Counted from the first letter of the stretch, positions 1-11,540 are shown. The stretch: DNA of 64,000 nucleotides from Pyrus communis (GCF_963583255.1 NC_084816.1:11829100-11893099), one strand, 5' to 3'. Numbers and translations are program-made. The notes: generated from the sequence alone by a model not told the origin.

Positions 1-865
1 TATCCACCAAATAATCATAGTGCTCTAGGAATGGACAAGAAGAAATATGGGGAAAACAAGTGAAGCATTACATATGAAGACTGCTGCGCAGTAGGGTTAT
101 ATACTATATTATTGAATTATAGGTTAATTTGTTGACAACTATGGGGGTATATATAATACAGATCTTCGTACAAAATAATTGATTCAAATATTTCTTTTCA
201 AGGTTAGATCATGTACATTATAATTTCTTAAGTTCAATTAGCATTATTTTATTATCAAAATGAGTGGGTGCTACTAAGAACAAATCCCACTTTGATGTAA
301 CAAAGGAAATGCATTAATACATTATTTGATTTTGTTCTACAGTTGATGTTGCTTCGGTTTTATTAAGTAAAAAGGGGTAGAGAGCTATTTTAATACCACC
401 CTAAAACATTTCTATTTCAACCATACCATTTTATTTAGGGTGTCATAAAAAGTAAGAACCAATAGAAATGAAGTTCTTTGTCTGACAAGTTATTTAAAAA
501 TAGTAATTAAAGCTGGAGAGCTTATTTTTTTCTCCATACAAAAAATTATTGTGTGAATCCGATATGTCACATCAACCGTGTATCATTCTACTCTAAATTC
601 ACCACATGACTTTTAATTTACAAAAAAATAAAATTACAACTAAATTATAAATCATTCACACCCTTAAGATAAAAATAAAAAATATAATAAAAGTCACTAA
701 AACAACTCTATCTCTCACCCAATTCCCAAACCACACATCCATGGCTCTTTGACATCCTGCCTTCATGTGGATGTTTTGCATTTCTTTCAATTCATTATTC
801 ACTTCATAGAATATGTATGTGCTATATTTGGATGAGGGTTTTTCAAGTTCTAGGGATTGAAGTCA
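1..865. other. AT-rich spacer, no gene seen
   Basis: AT-rich non-coding sequence. No ORF of useful length, no splice-consistent exon and no RNA gene was recognised on either strand. Confidence 0.5.
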
Positions 866-1061
866 CTATGAAGGACAGGACCACAAAATATTACATAGAG
901 ACTATTTGAATAGCCCTTCATGAGCATTATAAAGCCATGTCAGAGGGATTTGTAAAACGCTACTCGGGATGTGTCATCTACAAAACTCCCCCACATGTAA
1001 TGCTCATGAAGTACTTTTCTAATCCCCTATATGTTATATTTTGTGGTACATTCCTTCATAG
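866..1061. repeat. Long imperfect hairpin (foldback)
   Basis: The left arm (about 866-930, starting CTATGAAGGA) is the imperfect reverse complement of the right arm (about 998-1061, ending TCCTTCATAG). The arms are about 65 nt with a loop of about 67 nt. Both contain the shared blocks ACCACAAAATAT and TTCATGAGCATTA. This could be a small MITE or a young MIRNA-like foldback; the sequence alone does not decide. Confidence 0.6.
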
Positions 1062-1089
1062 GTTTCTTAACACACAGAAATGAAAAAAT

Positions 1090-1965
1090 AGAGGAAATGC
1101 GAAAAGTCAAAGAAAAGAGAAAGAAGACTTTGCTATTACAGCAATAGCAGTTTCATTACAGTGGAAAATGACTTAGCTCACTGTATATAGTGACTAGGAT
1201 ACTTGGCCACCAAGGATACTTTTAACTAACTATAACAATCAAGACTATAAGATCATTACACATGTCATAGCAAAGATTATGCCACATGGCATTCTTATGG
1301 TTAATACCCCCCCCTAATCTCAACTGGGGAATCCTAGCTTGAGATTGCAACAGTGATGAAGAAAGGTTGGACCATGTAATCCCTTCGTCAACAGATCAGT
1401 AACCTGGTCTTCTGTAGAAATTTAGTCAACCTGCAAGTCTCCTTTTTGAACTCTTTCACGAACAAAGTGGAAGTCAGTGTCCAAGTGTTTAATCCGAGTA
1501 TGAAAAACTAGATTTGAACATAAGGCCAAAGTGGATATATTATCACAATATAAGATAGGAGGATCAGGTAGATAAACCTTCAAATCTTTCAATATAAGTC
1601 TCACCCAAGCAATATCTGCAGCAGTATTGGCAAGCACTTTGTATTCAGCTTCTGTTGAGCTACGGGAAACACATCATTGTTTCTTAGACTGCCACGAAAT
1701 GGGATTTTGTCCTAAAAACACCACATATCCAGTGGTTGATCGCCTTGTGTTAATGTCAGATGCCCAATCTGCATCACTAAATGCAGTGATTCTTATATGT
1801 TCTGCGCTTGAATACGTGGGACCACATGACATCGTTCCTTGCAAGTATCAGAGTATCCTTTTGACTAACTGCAAATGTTCATCAGTAGGTGTTGCCATAA
1901 ACTGACATGCATAATTCACAGCAAAAGTAAAGTACAATAGAGTAGATTGAGAATTATACCATTGG
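1090..1965 (-). mobile_element. 3' remnant of a Ty1/copia retrotransposon
   Basis: Read on the minus strand from about 1965, this is the end of a copia polyprotein. It shows the end of reverse transcriptase (YACQFMATPTDEH), the RNase H aspartate motif (SDADWASD), the RSSTEAEYK motif, the CDN box (ILYCDNISTLAL) and the C-terminal DQVTDLLTKGLHG. A G-run polypurine tract follows near 1305, and then probable LTR sequence down to about 1090. At least one in-frame stop interrupts the RNase H part near 1677. No integrase or gag is present, so this is a truncated relic. Confidence 0.8.
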
Positions 1966-2759
1966 AAGTAGTCTCCAATATCAGCGTTTGCCAGAAATCC
2001 TCGTCGACATGAACACTGGCACTAAATCCTAAAGGGGCGAAAAACAAGGGTGAGTGGACCTAAAAATAAAGTTTTATAAAAATCTTTTTGAAAAGATTAT
2101 AACTTCTCGTCGTAAAACAAGTATAGTTTCCAAAATAACATACTACGTATAGTATGAAAATACTTACTGTAGCCCAATATCTCAAGAATTCAATACGTCA
2201 CAAAATTCGTAAATAGGCACATAACTTCTAGTAATCACAATATCGCACATAAATAAACATATCACATTGAGTGCTCATCGATATATGCTGACACACGAGT
2301 TCATGCAAAGGTATTCTGACATGAATAGAACTGGGTATAACAATAATTTACGCTTTGGTACTACAATCACGTGAAGACTGGCGCTGTGCGCATCACATAC
2401 GAGTCCTAATTGCCTATAGCAATCTAGGACAGGACTAACACCTACAATGGATCCAAAGTGAGCTTACAGTGCGATGTGAACATACACGTGAAAGACTAGT
2501 CCTAACCTGGGCGAGTAATAACACTAGTGTACAGATAATGTAAATAGAATCATACAACAGTAAATCGATAATTCATGTCACCATGATACTATTCACGGCC
2601 ATAAATATAATTAAGGCATCAATAATAATACGCATGCATGTGCATCTCGTCGAACGTCGCATAATTTCATAATTTCTATCAATGCACTAGATCTTATAAA
2701 CGCTAAGCTAATGTAGGCGTATCATAGAAAATCCTTTATGAAATATGTAAATGGAAACT

Positions 2760-2798
<39 letters not shown>

Positions 2799-3460
2799 GA
2801 TAAAAGAAAAGACCCACTCATAAATACTTGCGAGGTCGCAATCGTTCGAACTAGGCACCTTTGGTTTCCTCGGCCCTAGCTGGAGTTGGCCGAAAAAAGG
2901 CTTGGAAGCTGCCGAAAAACTGGGGGAGTTTTCCTCCTTTGTTGCTTCTTGGTCGGAACTATGAGATCTTGCCGGAAAATCCCTTGAACAGAAACTGTGG
3001 TACAATGACGCGTAGGGTCAGGTCTGGGTTCGATATAAAGGTATGAGTTTAACAGAGGTGCGGGGTATGACAAGGTGTCGTGGCTTGATGGTTTGGCTTG
3101 CCGACGCAGGCAAGTGATAGTGCTCGGGTTTGCAGGATTCTCTACACTTGCAGAGAGAGTGAAAGACGAGGGAGCTGAGAGATGAGAGCGTAAGTGAAGA
3201 GAGAGTTCGAGAGAGATTTCCAGAGAGCTTGGGGAGGAAGACACGCAGAAAGAGGAGAGTGGAGAGTTTTGGGATGTATGGCCTCCACGGGGCAATATAA
3301 ATTAATAAAATATTTAAAATATCCCCCAAGTAATATTAAAATAATTTAATAATAAAAAAAATAAATAATAATATAATAATTATCCGAAATATATAAAATA
3401 ATAAATAGTATTTTTTACAAAAGTATTTTTTGGATTTGTAGTTCCATAAAACCTTCGTCG
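1966..3460. other. Probable decayed retroelement leader or LTR
   Basis: No host gene was recognised. On the minus strand 3295-2876 is a serine-, leucine- and proline-rich open stretch from a CT-rich segment, of the kind seen in the transcribed leaders of plant LTR elements. It has no known domain. Very AT-rich sequence follows at 3300-3430. I infer a decayed gypsy LTR or leader but could not find its ends. Confidence 0.3.
2765..2795. repeat. (AT)n microsatellite
   Basis: Uninterrupted AT dinucleotide run of about 31 bp. Confidence 0.95.
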
Positions 3461-3655
3461 TAACCTTGACTTCAATTCCACTTACACCTACGCCTTCGTA
3501 TCATCGAGTACTTCGAAAATATAGTAATATAATAGCTCGTACGTGTCATGAAATGACGGTCAACCAAAGTCAACAAATCTCACCACTAGGGGCATTTTCG
3601 TCAATTCACACTTATAAAATTATTAAAGCCATAAAATTACGAACGAATTGTCACA

Positions 3656-4352
3656 CATCATGCACCCATGATAAAAAGAAGAGCCTTTTGCAAAAAGGTT
3701 AGTTATTTTTTATCACAAACGATATAGAGCGAATTTGAATATAGAACAAATGATGTGATGGTTGAAAATGACTCCAAGATAGTTATAGAGAGGATTTTCA
3801 ACCGATGTAAGATCCCTCGGAGGGTCATAACTATTTTTGAGGACATCAAATGGTTGGCGACTCCTTTTGATTATATTCAGGTGACTCATATTGAAGATTT
3901 TTGCTTTGTATTGATGTATTGAAAGAGATCATGATGGTTAGAAATGAAAAAGTAAGTGTGAGAAGTTAAAAAATAGTGTGTGAAAATCATCCCAAAGTAG
4001 TTTTGGGTGAATGTAGCAGAGTAGACCATCATTCTGTCATGGAACTTTAAAAACTTTAACCTGCATCCTGTAGTTTAACATTAACGCCATTTTGGTTTAT
4101 CCATTATCAAATATATGTAAAAAATATGTAGAGGTCATGCACCCATAATAAAAATAAAAGCCTTTCGCAAGAAAGTTATTTTTTATTGCAAACAATATAG
4201 AAAGAATTTGAATCTAAAACAAAGGATGTGATGGTTGAAAGTGACTCCAAGATGGTTATAAGGATTCTCGACCGATGCAAGATCCCTTGGAGAGTCAGAA
4301 CTATTTCGAGGACGTCAAATGATTGGCGAACTCTTTTGATTATATTCAGTGT
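3656..4352. repeat. Direct duplication of a ~220-bp segment
   Basis: The segments 3656-3881 and 4132-4352 are direct copies. Both have an ACCCATGATAAAA/ACCCATAATAAAA start, the GATGTGATGGTTGAAA block and the TTTTGATTATATTCAG end. They differ by many substitutions and small indels, so the duplication is old. Confidence 0.75.
3752..3880 (+). pseudogene. RNase H-like (RVT_3 type) fragment, copy 1
   Basis: An uninterrupted plus-strand frame reads VMVENDSKIVIERIFNR and then a PRRV...FEDIKWLA...FDYIQ pattern. This matches the middle of the plant RNase H-like domain (RVT_3) found in non-LTR retroelements and derived genes. Homology stops at FDYIQ, and there is no start codon or flanking domain. It lies in a segment duplicated about 475 bp downstream. 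Confidence 0.55.
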
Positions 4353-4480
4353 CAACATGTTTATAAAGAAGTCAACTTCCTAGCCAATGTTTTTACATCT
4401 ATTGACCATAATATTAACAACAGTTATATTTGGGACAGAGTAATGAAGCACGCTAAATGTTTGTATTTGACTGTATAAAC
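4227..4480 (+). pseudogene. RNase H-like (RVT_3 type) fragment, copy 2
   Basis: Diverged copy of the 3752-3880 fragment that runs further 3'. After the shared region it continues with a frame reading QHVYKEVNFLANVFTSIDHN, the HIYREANxVADxLA-like end of the RVT_3 domain. Frameshifts and a stop break it. Together the two copies cover most of the second half of the domain. Confidence 0.55.
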
Positions 4481-4799
4481 ACTGGGTGTTTTAGAAAATT
4501 CTCCTTTTCTTATTACAATTTATTTCCTAGAGAAAAAAAAAATTGAATCTAATACACAGTAAATTGAAAAAAAAAATGCAATATTCGCCATCTTCGTTTA
4601 TTTATTTATTGTTTTGCATCCTATATGTCATAAGAGTCTTAAATGATTAAAATAGGAAAATGCATGCTAAAATGTACTTATAACGGTATTTAATTGTCAG
4701 AAAATGAAAATTATGACAAATTTTTCTTTTGTAATTTTCAAGTTGTTAAAAAAAAAAACATGTAGAAGGGTGAAAAAAGGGGTAAATGAGTAAAAAAAG

Positions 4800-5012
4800 G
4801 ATAAACTGGTTCAAAAACAGGTAAACGGTTATGATTAAATGGGTAAACGGTTATAGGTATGGTTAACCGTTTATAAACCGTTATGAGTATGAGTATGAGT
4901 ATAACCCTTTATACAATTACTCAACGAATAAACAATTATATAGGTATGAACATAAACGGTTATGAGTAAATAACCGCGGTTACCCGCCCGTTATAACCGT
5001 TGTCCATCCCTA
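4800..5012. repeat. Short interspersed GGTAAACGGTTAT-type repeats
   Basis: The motif AAACGGTTAT and its complement AACCGTTTAT/TAACCGTT occur repeatedly in both orientations, ending in TTACCCGCCCGTTATAACCG. The pattern resembles the subterminal repeats of hAT-like MITEs, but I could not find clean ends. Confidence 0.5.
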
Positions 5013-5022
5013 CGTAAGATTG

Positions 5023-5590
5023 CCTATGTATTTTTGCAAAAGAGTAAATTGTAGCAATGATCCCTCAACTTTAATCAAATCGAAGCAATAATCTTTCAAC
5101 TAAAAATTCATTACCATTGATCCCTCAACTCATCAAAATATGTGGCTATGGTCCTTTTCGTTAACTTTGTCGGAATTTTATCAAAATAAGTTATGTTGGA
5201 AGAACCATTGCTACAATTAGGGTCCCTTGACTCGTCAAAACATGTAGTTATGACCCTTTTCGTCAATTTCGTCAAAATTTTGTCAAAATGAGTTACCTTG
5301 AAATAATCATTGCTACAATTGAGTTAAAGTTTGAGGGACTATTGCTCCAATTAGGTTAAAGTTTGAGGGACTATTGCTCTAATTGGATTAAAGTTAAGAG
5401 ATTATTTCTTCACTTGGATTAAAGTTGAGGAACCAATGGTAATTGATTTTTAGTTGAAAGACCATAGTTGTACATTTTGATGAGTTGAGAGACCAATAAT
5501 AATGGATTTTTAGGTGAAAAATCATTGTTCTCATTAAGTTAAAATTAAAGAATCATTGCTACAATTTACTTCTTGTAAAAATACACAGGA
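5023..5590. mobile_element. Foldback (MITE-like) element
   Basis: The two ends are inverted copies. AGTAAATTGTAGCAATGAT starts at 5043 and its complement ends at 5570. Weaker similarity extends out to about 5023 and 5590 (CCTATGTATTTTTGCAAA against CCTGTGTATTTTTACAAG read from the other end). Inside, both halves are built from diverged units of the type GATCCCTCAACT/AGTTGAGGGATC, so most of the element can fold on itself. There is no coding capacity and no target duplication was identified. It sits just upstream of the RING gene leader. Confidence 0.7.
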
Positions 5591-5639
5591 GGAGCAGTAA
5601 ATATCCAAAGGAAAAAACAAATTATAAGCTTCAAGTACA

Positions 5640-5894
5640 GAAAACGTGGCACAATTCCCCGTGCGCTTCCCAACTTTCCACTCCCATATGATCCTTTCCG
5701 TTCCCTTTAACTCCGTCACAACGACGGTCGTCCCTTTCTGCCGCCAAATCCGACCCCTTCACATGCACGCCTTTATTCTCACACCGCTTATATCCTCTCT
5801 CCCTAAATCTGTCCTCTCCTCCTCTCTCAGCTTTATGCGGGAGAAGAAGATGAAGACCTCCCTCGCTGTCTGAAACCCTAAACGGAACGAAACG
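5640..5894 (+). promoter_or_regulatory. Putative promoter and 5' UTR exon of the RING gene
   Basis: A CT-rich plant-type leader with a TATA-like CTTATATC near 5786 ends at the donor CG|GTAAAT (intron from 5895). The intron runs to the acceptor TTCCCAG at 6828, and the coding exon follows. The transcription start cannot be fixed from sequence; about 5810 is a guess. Confidence 0.5.
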
Positions 5895-6059
5895 GTAAAT
5901 TCTCGACGACTTTTCCTTTCTCTTTCGTGTACTCCAGCAGTTTGGAAACCCTAGGTTTTTTCTTCAATTTATATTTCCATGATTGAACTTCAATGCTTAT
6001 TTTTCCTAGGTTTTTCTTCAATTTTATGATTATTAAGAATCAGTGAATTTTGTTTGCCT

Positions 6060-6770
6060 AATTACTTTCCTCTGCTCTTAACTCTGTTTTCTTTTCCCTT
6101 TTCAATTGTTGTTCTTCATTTTTGTATCAGTTTGTGGATGCGGTTTCGATTTGTTTTGGTTTGTTGTGGTTTTTGAATATAAAATTCAATTAAGTGGTGG
6201 GTTTGGATGTTAATTTTGAGGAATTACTTGATAATGTGAACAGTATTTCCTTAAAAGGTAACTTGCAAATCGAATATACCAAATAGTTGTACCCTTACCT
6301 GAATACAACGACGATGTTGCAGTGAATTAATTACAGTCGATGATGCTGCTGCTATCGGATTTTCGACAGTAGATGATGCGTCATGATAACCTTACTTTGT
6401 TCTTAACTTTTTCTCCTTTTTGAATTGTTGTTGTTGTTTAATTTTGTTTTGGTGTGTGCTTGCGGTGTTGATTTAATTTGGTTTTCGCTTGTTTCGGTTT
6501 TGGATTTGACATCTAAGAACTGTTGGACTCTATGTTCAATGAATACATGGTGAAGTAGGCTCCATTTTTTATAGCATCTATCATTCAGCATCAATTGGGT
6601 TTTTTCTGTTAGAGGCTAGTATGGAAGCAATAATGTGCAGAGTGTTTCCTTAAAAGGTAACAAATTAATTGAAGACGCCAAGTAATGTGCCATTAACTGA
6701 ATACAACAGATGATGTCGCAGTTGTTGAATACAGTAGAGCTGCTACCGGATTCTCTACTTAGAGGATTAG
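6060..6770 (+). repeat. Imperfect tandem duplication within intron 1
   Basis: Segments at about 6065-6375 and 6395-6760 share a common order: CTTAACT, a T-rich tract, TTGTTTTGGT, TTTCCTTAAAAGGTAAC, CTGAATACAAC, GATGTTGCAG or GATGTCGCAG, then GCTACCGGATT or GCTATCGGATT. This is an old tandem duplication of 325-400 bp in the leader intron of the RING gene. Confidence 0.6.
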
Positions 6771-6876
6771 GTTGCGGGTATTAAACATGAATGACGGACT
6801 AAATCTTGTTTATTTTCTGTCTTCCCAGGACGTGAAATTTTGGTTCACCGTCAAAACTTACGGTATCTGGACAATC

Positions 6877-9287
6877 ATGGGATCAGCTTGCTGTGTTGCT
6901 GCAAAGAAAAGAACCCACCCAAATCAAAGTGAAGGTGAAGCATTGCATAGGAATGCCATTCATTCACCATCATGGAGTTTTCAGTGGGATAATCGTCGGC
7001 GTGTCGCTGGTGAAATTGATACTCCATATCAAGTCTCTGGTGGAATCAGTACTAATGATAGCATGGAGTTAAAAGGTGCATTAAGTTCTGAAAGGGGTAA
7101 TTTCTCAGATCTGGGAAGCCCGCTGGAGAATTTTGGAACACCTATATCTCAAAAGTCCCCTGTTCAAGGAGGAACAGGTAAAAATCTGAGGAGTCCATCT
7201 CCAGGTAAACGTTGTGAAATATAACTCTCACTTTTGGTAAATAAAACCTTCTGAGCTTCCTACTTTTCATCATGAGGATAGTTTACATAAGATTGAATGC
7301 AGCAAACATGTAATTGCCTCTTTTACTTGGTTTATCAACTACTACATCGGAAATGCCTGTGAAAATGAAAATTTAACTTTGCAATCCTCAGTGTGATGCA
7401 AATGGCACAGCGGTATCACGTTTGCATTGGGAGGACTTTCTGATAGTCGTGAATGAGAATGACCAATCTAAAAAGAGTTTATAAACCTCGTGTCTTAATT
7501 TTAAATTGTTACTTAATGAATCCTTTCTGCTGGTATTTGGTCTTCCATGTATGGACAAGAATGTATATACTCTGTCAAAATGTGATCTCTTTCGCCGACT
7601 GATCATAGCGTTTTAAGTAATTTGGGTGCCTTTTTTCTTGGTATTTGTAAACACATTGAAGAACCACACAATTGCCTTTCCTACATGTTTATATTAGGCC
7701 CTAATACTGGAAGGGCTTCATGCAGATTTTTTCTTTCTGTTTTTTGAGATGACTGGATATCTGCCAATTTACATATCATCAAAATAAAAGAAAAAGAAAG
7801 ATCAAATGTGCAATTTTCTTCTGTGAAAATAGAAATTCTGGACGCGTCACTGTTTTATGCATCGACGAAGTCTTATAACAGAACATATATTTTAAATTTG
7901 AACACATATGTCCTCTATTTTCTTTTCGTTTGAGCACATGTTAAGAAAGGACATTGGTAACCTGCAGTTCGTTGTTTTACAATTATTTGTACAATGGAAA
8001 TTTGGTAGCCCTCGCCATGAGGTCTTTGGATGCTTGCATGTGATGTTTTGCGCATGCACACACTCGTCAGACATACTTCCATTTTATGTTAGGTAGTCAC
8101 ACAAATTTAATTCTTGGATTGCTGGTTTTTGTTTCTTCATTTGTATGTGGTTTACTGAGCTGAGTGTGTGCATTTTGCAGATCTAACCATTGCAAGAAAT
8201 TATTCTCCAGACGTGAGTTTGACCCCATTAAAACTAGACCTGTTATAATGGGTTGTGTGCATTGTTATTTGATGCTCTAACCCTTTACCGATTGCCATTT
8301 GATTGTCTTGACCTTTTTCCAATTGCATTTCAGGTGAAGAGTTTGACAGAATCACCAGGAATTGCAAATTCAGCCGTGTCAAATCTTTTGTTGTCCATGC
8401 CTACAACTTTTTCAACACCAACTGCAGAAACATTACGTACCCCTAGCTACCCTCTATTTCCCAACTCAACCCCATCAAGACGAGCTCGTCGTTCACCAGG
8501 ACATCAGCTGTTGAGACAGGTTTCTGATAGTCGGATATTGGGATTAAAATCTCCAAATAACAACTCAATCTCTGAAGGAAGGCAATCATTTGTACTCTCC
8601 ACTTGCAGCAATGACTTGGCAACTGGATCTCTAGGCGGGTCTTCTGATGGCTGGTCAATGCGTACCTTTTCTGAGCTCGTGGCGTATTCTCAAAGGGAAA
8701 GATTGTCTTTTGACAGTGAGCACTTGGGTTCTATCCATGGAAAGCTAAGTGGATCAAGCAGCAGGTTCTCGTGTTCTCCTTCCATAGATTTGCAGTCTTG
8801 TGGTGTCTGCTCAAAGCTCTTAACAGAGAGATCTTCATGGAGCGTCCAGAAAATTATTGCTGGCAGCGACACTTCAGTGGTTTCTGTGCTGGTATGTGGA
8901 CATGTTTACCATGCTGAGTGCTTGGAGACTATGACCTTGGAGGTTGATAGGTATGACCCGGCTTGCCCAATTTGTATGGTCGGAGAGAAGCAAGTCTTAA
9001 AGATGTCGAGAAAAGCTTTGAGGGCAGAAGCAGAGCTCAAAGCCAAAAACCACAAGGTATCCAAAAATAGAGTTGTAGATAGCTACTTTGATAGTGATAA
9101 CGATGTCTTTGATCACCAGAAGAATGCCAATAGAAAAGGACAGGTTTCTAAGATGGAACCGAGTTCCAGCACTCGGAATTCCTCTGTGAAGCCTTTCTTG
9201 AAACGACACTTCTCGCTTGGATCAAGGTGGAGTAGATCCCTATCGGAAAACGATTCTGCTAGGAGGAAGGGGTTTTGGGCCAGATAG
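6877..9287 (+). CDS. RING-H2 finger protein, probable acylated E3 ubiquitin ligase
   Basis: The spliced model is join(6877..7204, 8181..8212, 8334..9287), 437 aa. All junctions are GT-AG with matching phase. The start codon follows the leader-intron acceptor at 6828. The protein begins MGSACCVAA, a Gly2 with Cys5 and Cys6 that fits N-myristoylation plus palmitoylation, so membrane anchoring is likely. A serine-rich, low-complexity middle is followed by a RING-H2 finger at about residues 276-334: C276-x2-C279, then C308-x-H310-x2-H313-x2-C316, then C331-x2-C334. The spacing between the second and third ligands is long. The C-terminal tail is basic and ends RRKGFWAR. Family knowledge suggests an E2-binding ubiquitin ligase; the substrate is unknown. 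I do not recognise a specific named orthologue. Confidence 0.88.
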
Positions 9288-9594
9288 CTCAACGATTGGT
9301 CTCCCCAACCCCAGCTGGTATGAAAGATGCAAGCACAATGTTACATTTTCTTCTGAAATTTGTAGTCTAAGCTTCAATAATAAATTAAGTCTCATTTCGA
9401 AAGTTTCTTTCCGCGGAGTTCCCATATATCCGTCGTATAACATTTGCTTGTGCATGCTTACATGCTCGGGGATTCATCGACTGTCGTAGGTTCAGAGAAA
9501 GATGGGACCCGATGAGGATGCCCTTAATTTTAATGTTAATTTTGCTGAAAATATCATACCTTTCTTTACTGTAGAGATTAGTGGTGAGATTGAG

Positions 9595-9600
9595 AATAAA
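9595..9600 (+). terminator. Probable polyadenylation signal of the RING gene
   Basis: AATAAA lies about 310 bp after the stop codon, in an AT-rich 3' UTR. It is the nearest canonical signal downstream; an earlier one at the AATAATAAATT near 9378 is an alternative. Confidence 0.4.
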
Positions 9601-9722
9601 TGAAATCTTCCAATTCTTCGCTTTTTGTTCTGCATTTGGTAGATCAATTCAGCGTTGGATGGGGACCAATGTAGCAATTTTTGTTTTTTTTTAACAAACG
9701 ATATTATCTGCACTAAAACCAT

Positions 9723-10756
9723 CTCAAACCGAAAGGGCTAAACATAGCCCTCAAAGTATGACCATCTCCAACCGAATAAGCTAAACATAGCATCCTTAAT
9801 AATTTATTAGTTTTAAGTTTATACTTTAAATTTAGTGGTTAATGTAATTAAACTAACGTTGGATGTTTTTAAATCTTGTCGTTGAATTTGTATCCATTAT
9901 TGCAATTAAGTAGCTAGGTCTCAAAAAAAGGGCTAAGGCCATCTCTAACTGAGTCGGTTAAAAGGTTATAGGCCAAAACATAGTTTGTTTTGACACAAAA
10001 CTTCTCTTTAATGAAGGGTTAGGTCAAAAAAATTTGAGACCAACTAGGCCAAAATATAGCCACATGGCCAAAGGGCTATGCAAACATAGCCAGCAAACCA
10101 ACCCCAAAAGTTGGGGCCAATTGTTTTGCTAGTTGACGTTATATAGCTTTTTTTTTATTTAAAGGAAAACTAATGAAAATGACTTGAAAACTTTGAGTTT
10201 TAATGATAATGACAAAATAAATGGTAAAGTGAATAGTACCAAGATTGACTTTTTAGTGTAAAAATGTGGTTTTTCGTTAAAGTGAACAGTACCGGGAGTT
10301 TTTCGTTAAAGTTCCCCTTTTTTTTTAAGAAGAAATTAAAAAAAAAATTAAAAATTCTAAAATTTTCCTATAAATACCTAAGCCATTTCTACACCATTTC
10401 TCACATTATTTTCACCCTTCCATAGTATCTCACCTCATTTTAATGTCTAAGTTGTTAACATGCAAGTAAAATTAAAATATTTAATAACATGAAACTTAAA
10501 ACAACATTTAATGACAAGTAGCCCGCAAAAAATGTCCTGAAACCTTATTTTAATATTGTAGTTTAATCCAATTAACCAATAAAATTAAAGAACAAACTTA
10601 AAATAATAAATTATTGAGGAGGTTAAAAAATAGCCTCTTTCGTTTGGAGATTTTACATAGATATGCCCTGGCATTGTTCATTAAAAAATAATTTCTTGCA
10701 AGGCTATAATCTGGATGGAGGCTAAACGTAGCTCCTTCGGTTGGAGATAGCCTAAA
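9723..10756. mobile_element. Non-autonomous element with ACCATCTCCAACCGA ends
   Basis: The left part carries CCATCTCCAACCGAATAAGC followed by TAAACATAGC. The right end carries GCTAAACGTAGC followed by CCTTCGGTTGGAGATAG, its inverted counterpart. Related motifs recur inside (9723, 9950 and 10070-10110), suggesting nested or multimeric copies. There is no coding capacity. Exact ends and target duplication are unclear. Confidence 0.55.
10160..10318. mobile_element. Short MITE nested in the previous element
   Basis: A compact 159-bp block with two spaced AGTGAA(T/C)AGTACC motifs (around 10230 and 10281) ends TTTTTCGTTAAAGTTCCC. From recall, this family is very abundant in Rosaceae genomes; that part was not checked. 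It is non-coding. Confidence 0.6.
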
Positions 10757-11462
10757 AGGGGGTTACATGTGACAAGCCTAATGCCCATTTGGCCAAATAA
10801 TGGTATGGCTGCTTTATAGAATTATAGCACAACCCTCCATTGTATATGAGTTTTTGAGAAAATCAAGCTATTTTTTGGTAAGTGATAAATTTTAACAAAA
10901 AAAAAAATGAAAAAGAAAATTAGAAAATCTAACCGTAGGTGGTAATGGCCATTAATAAGAAGTCAATGGGATAGTTGGTCAAATAAAAATTGAGTGGGTA
11001 AATTGAGTTAATGAGGGACTAAAAGGGAAATCGGCTAATACCTCTTTAAATAATCATTTACATAACTTTCTATCTCACATCACCTACACTGTTTTAACCT
11101 TAAGTTGATCGATCCATCCGTTGGAATTAGTGTTTGGGGGTGATAATTACTTTGGGCTTGATTTAATTAGGCCCAGACCATTCAAAGACCATTGAACCCT
11201 TGTTGGGTATTTGATTTTGGCAAAATCTGTGGCCCAAATATTTTTAAATATTATGACGTGGCAGCTAGCCTACGATGATCAGAAGAATTTTGCAGGAAAA
11301 AAAGGGTCTTTCAATGGCAAAAACTAGTAAATAAAGAAGAATCAACTTGCCTAAGATAGTCACATCAACCAGCAAGAGAATCAGTGGAAAAGGACACCCA
11401 ACTAAAGAACTCCCAGCTACTGCTTTCTTGATGCTTTAGTTTATCATTTGAGTTTGTTTTCA
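10757..11462. other. Gene-free spacer, possibly an old promoter
   Basis: AT-rich non-coding sequence. The last 150 bp before 11463 could be the promoter and leader of the orphan exon there, but no clear TATA box was identified. Confidence 0.3.
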
Positions 11463-11540
11463 ATGGCTGCCATGAGTCTTTCATTCCAAGCTATCATTTA
11501 TCCCTTTGCACTAATTACTTTGTCTTTCCTTACTGCTCAA
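11463..11540 (+). pseudogene. Possible orphan first exon encoding a signal peptide
   Basis: ATG starts a 26-codon frame with a hydrophobic core (IIYPFALITLSFLTAQ), followed exactly by a consensus donor CAA|GTAAGC. This looks like the first exon of a secreted or membrane protein. No matching second exon was found on the plus strand before the opposing RRP36 gene (3' end at 12159). It may be a remnant of a lost gene, or chance. Confidence 0.35.

Noticed and set aside
1627..1905. 92-aa plus-strand ORF
   Set aside because: Antisense shadow of the copia RNase H remnant.
2876..3329. 139-aa and 103-aa minus-strand ORFs as host genes
   Set aside because: Ser/Leu/Pro-rich composition from a CT-rich stretch, no domain and no splice context; more like a retroelement leader.
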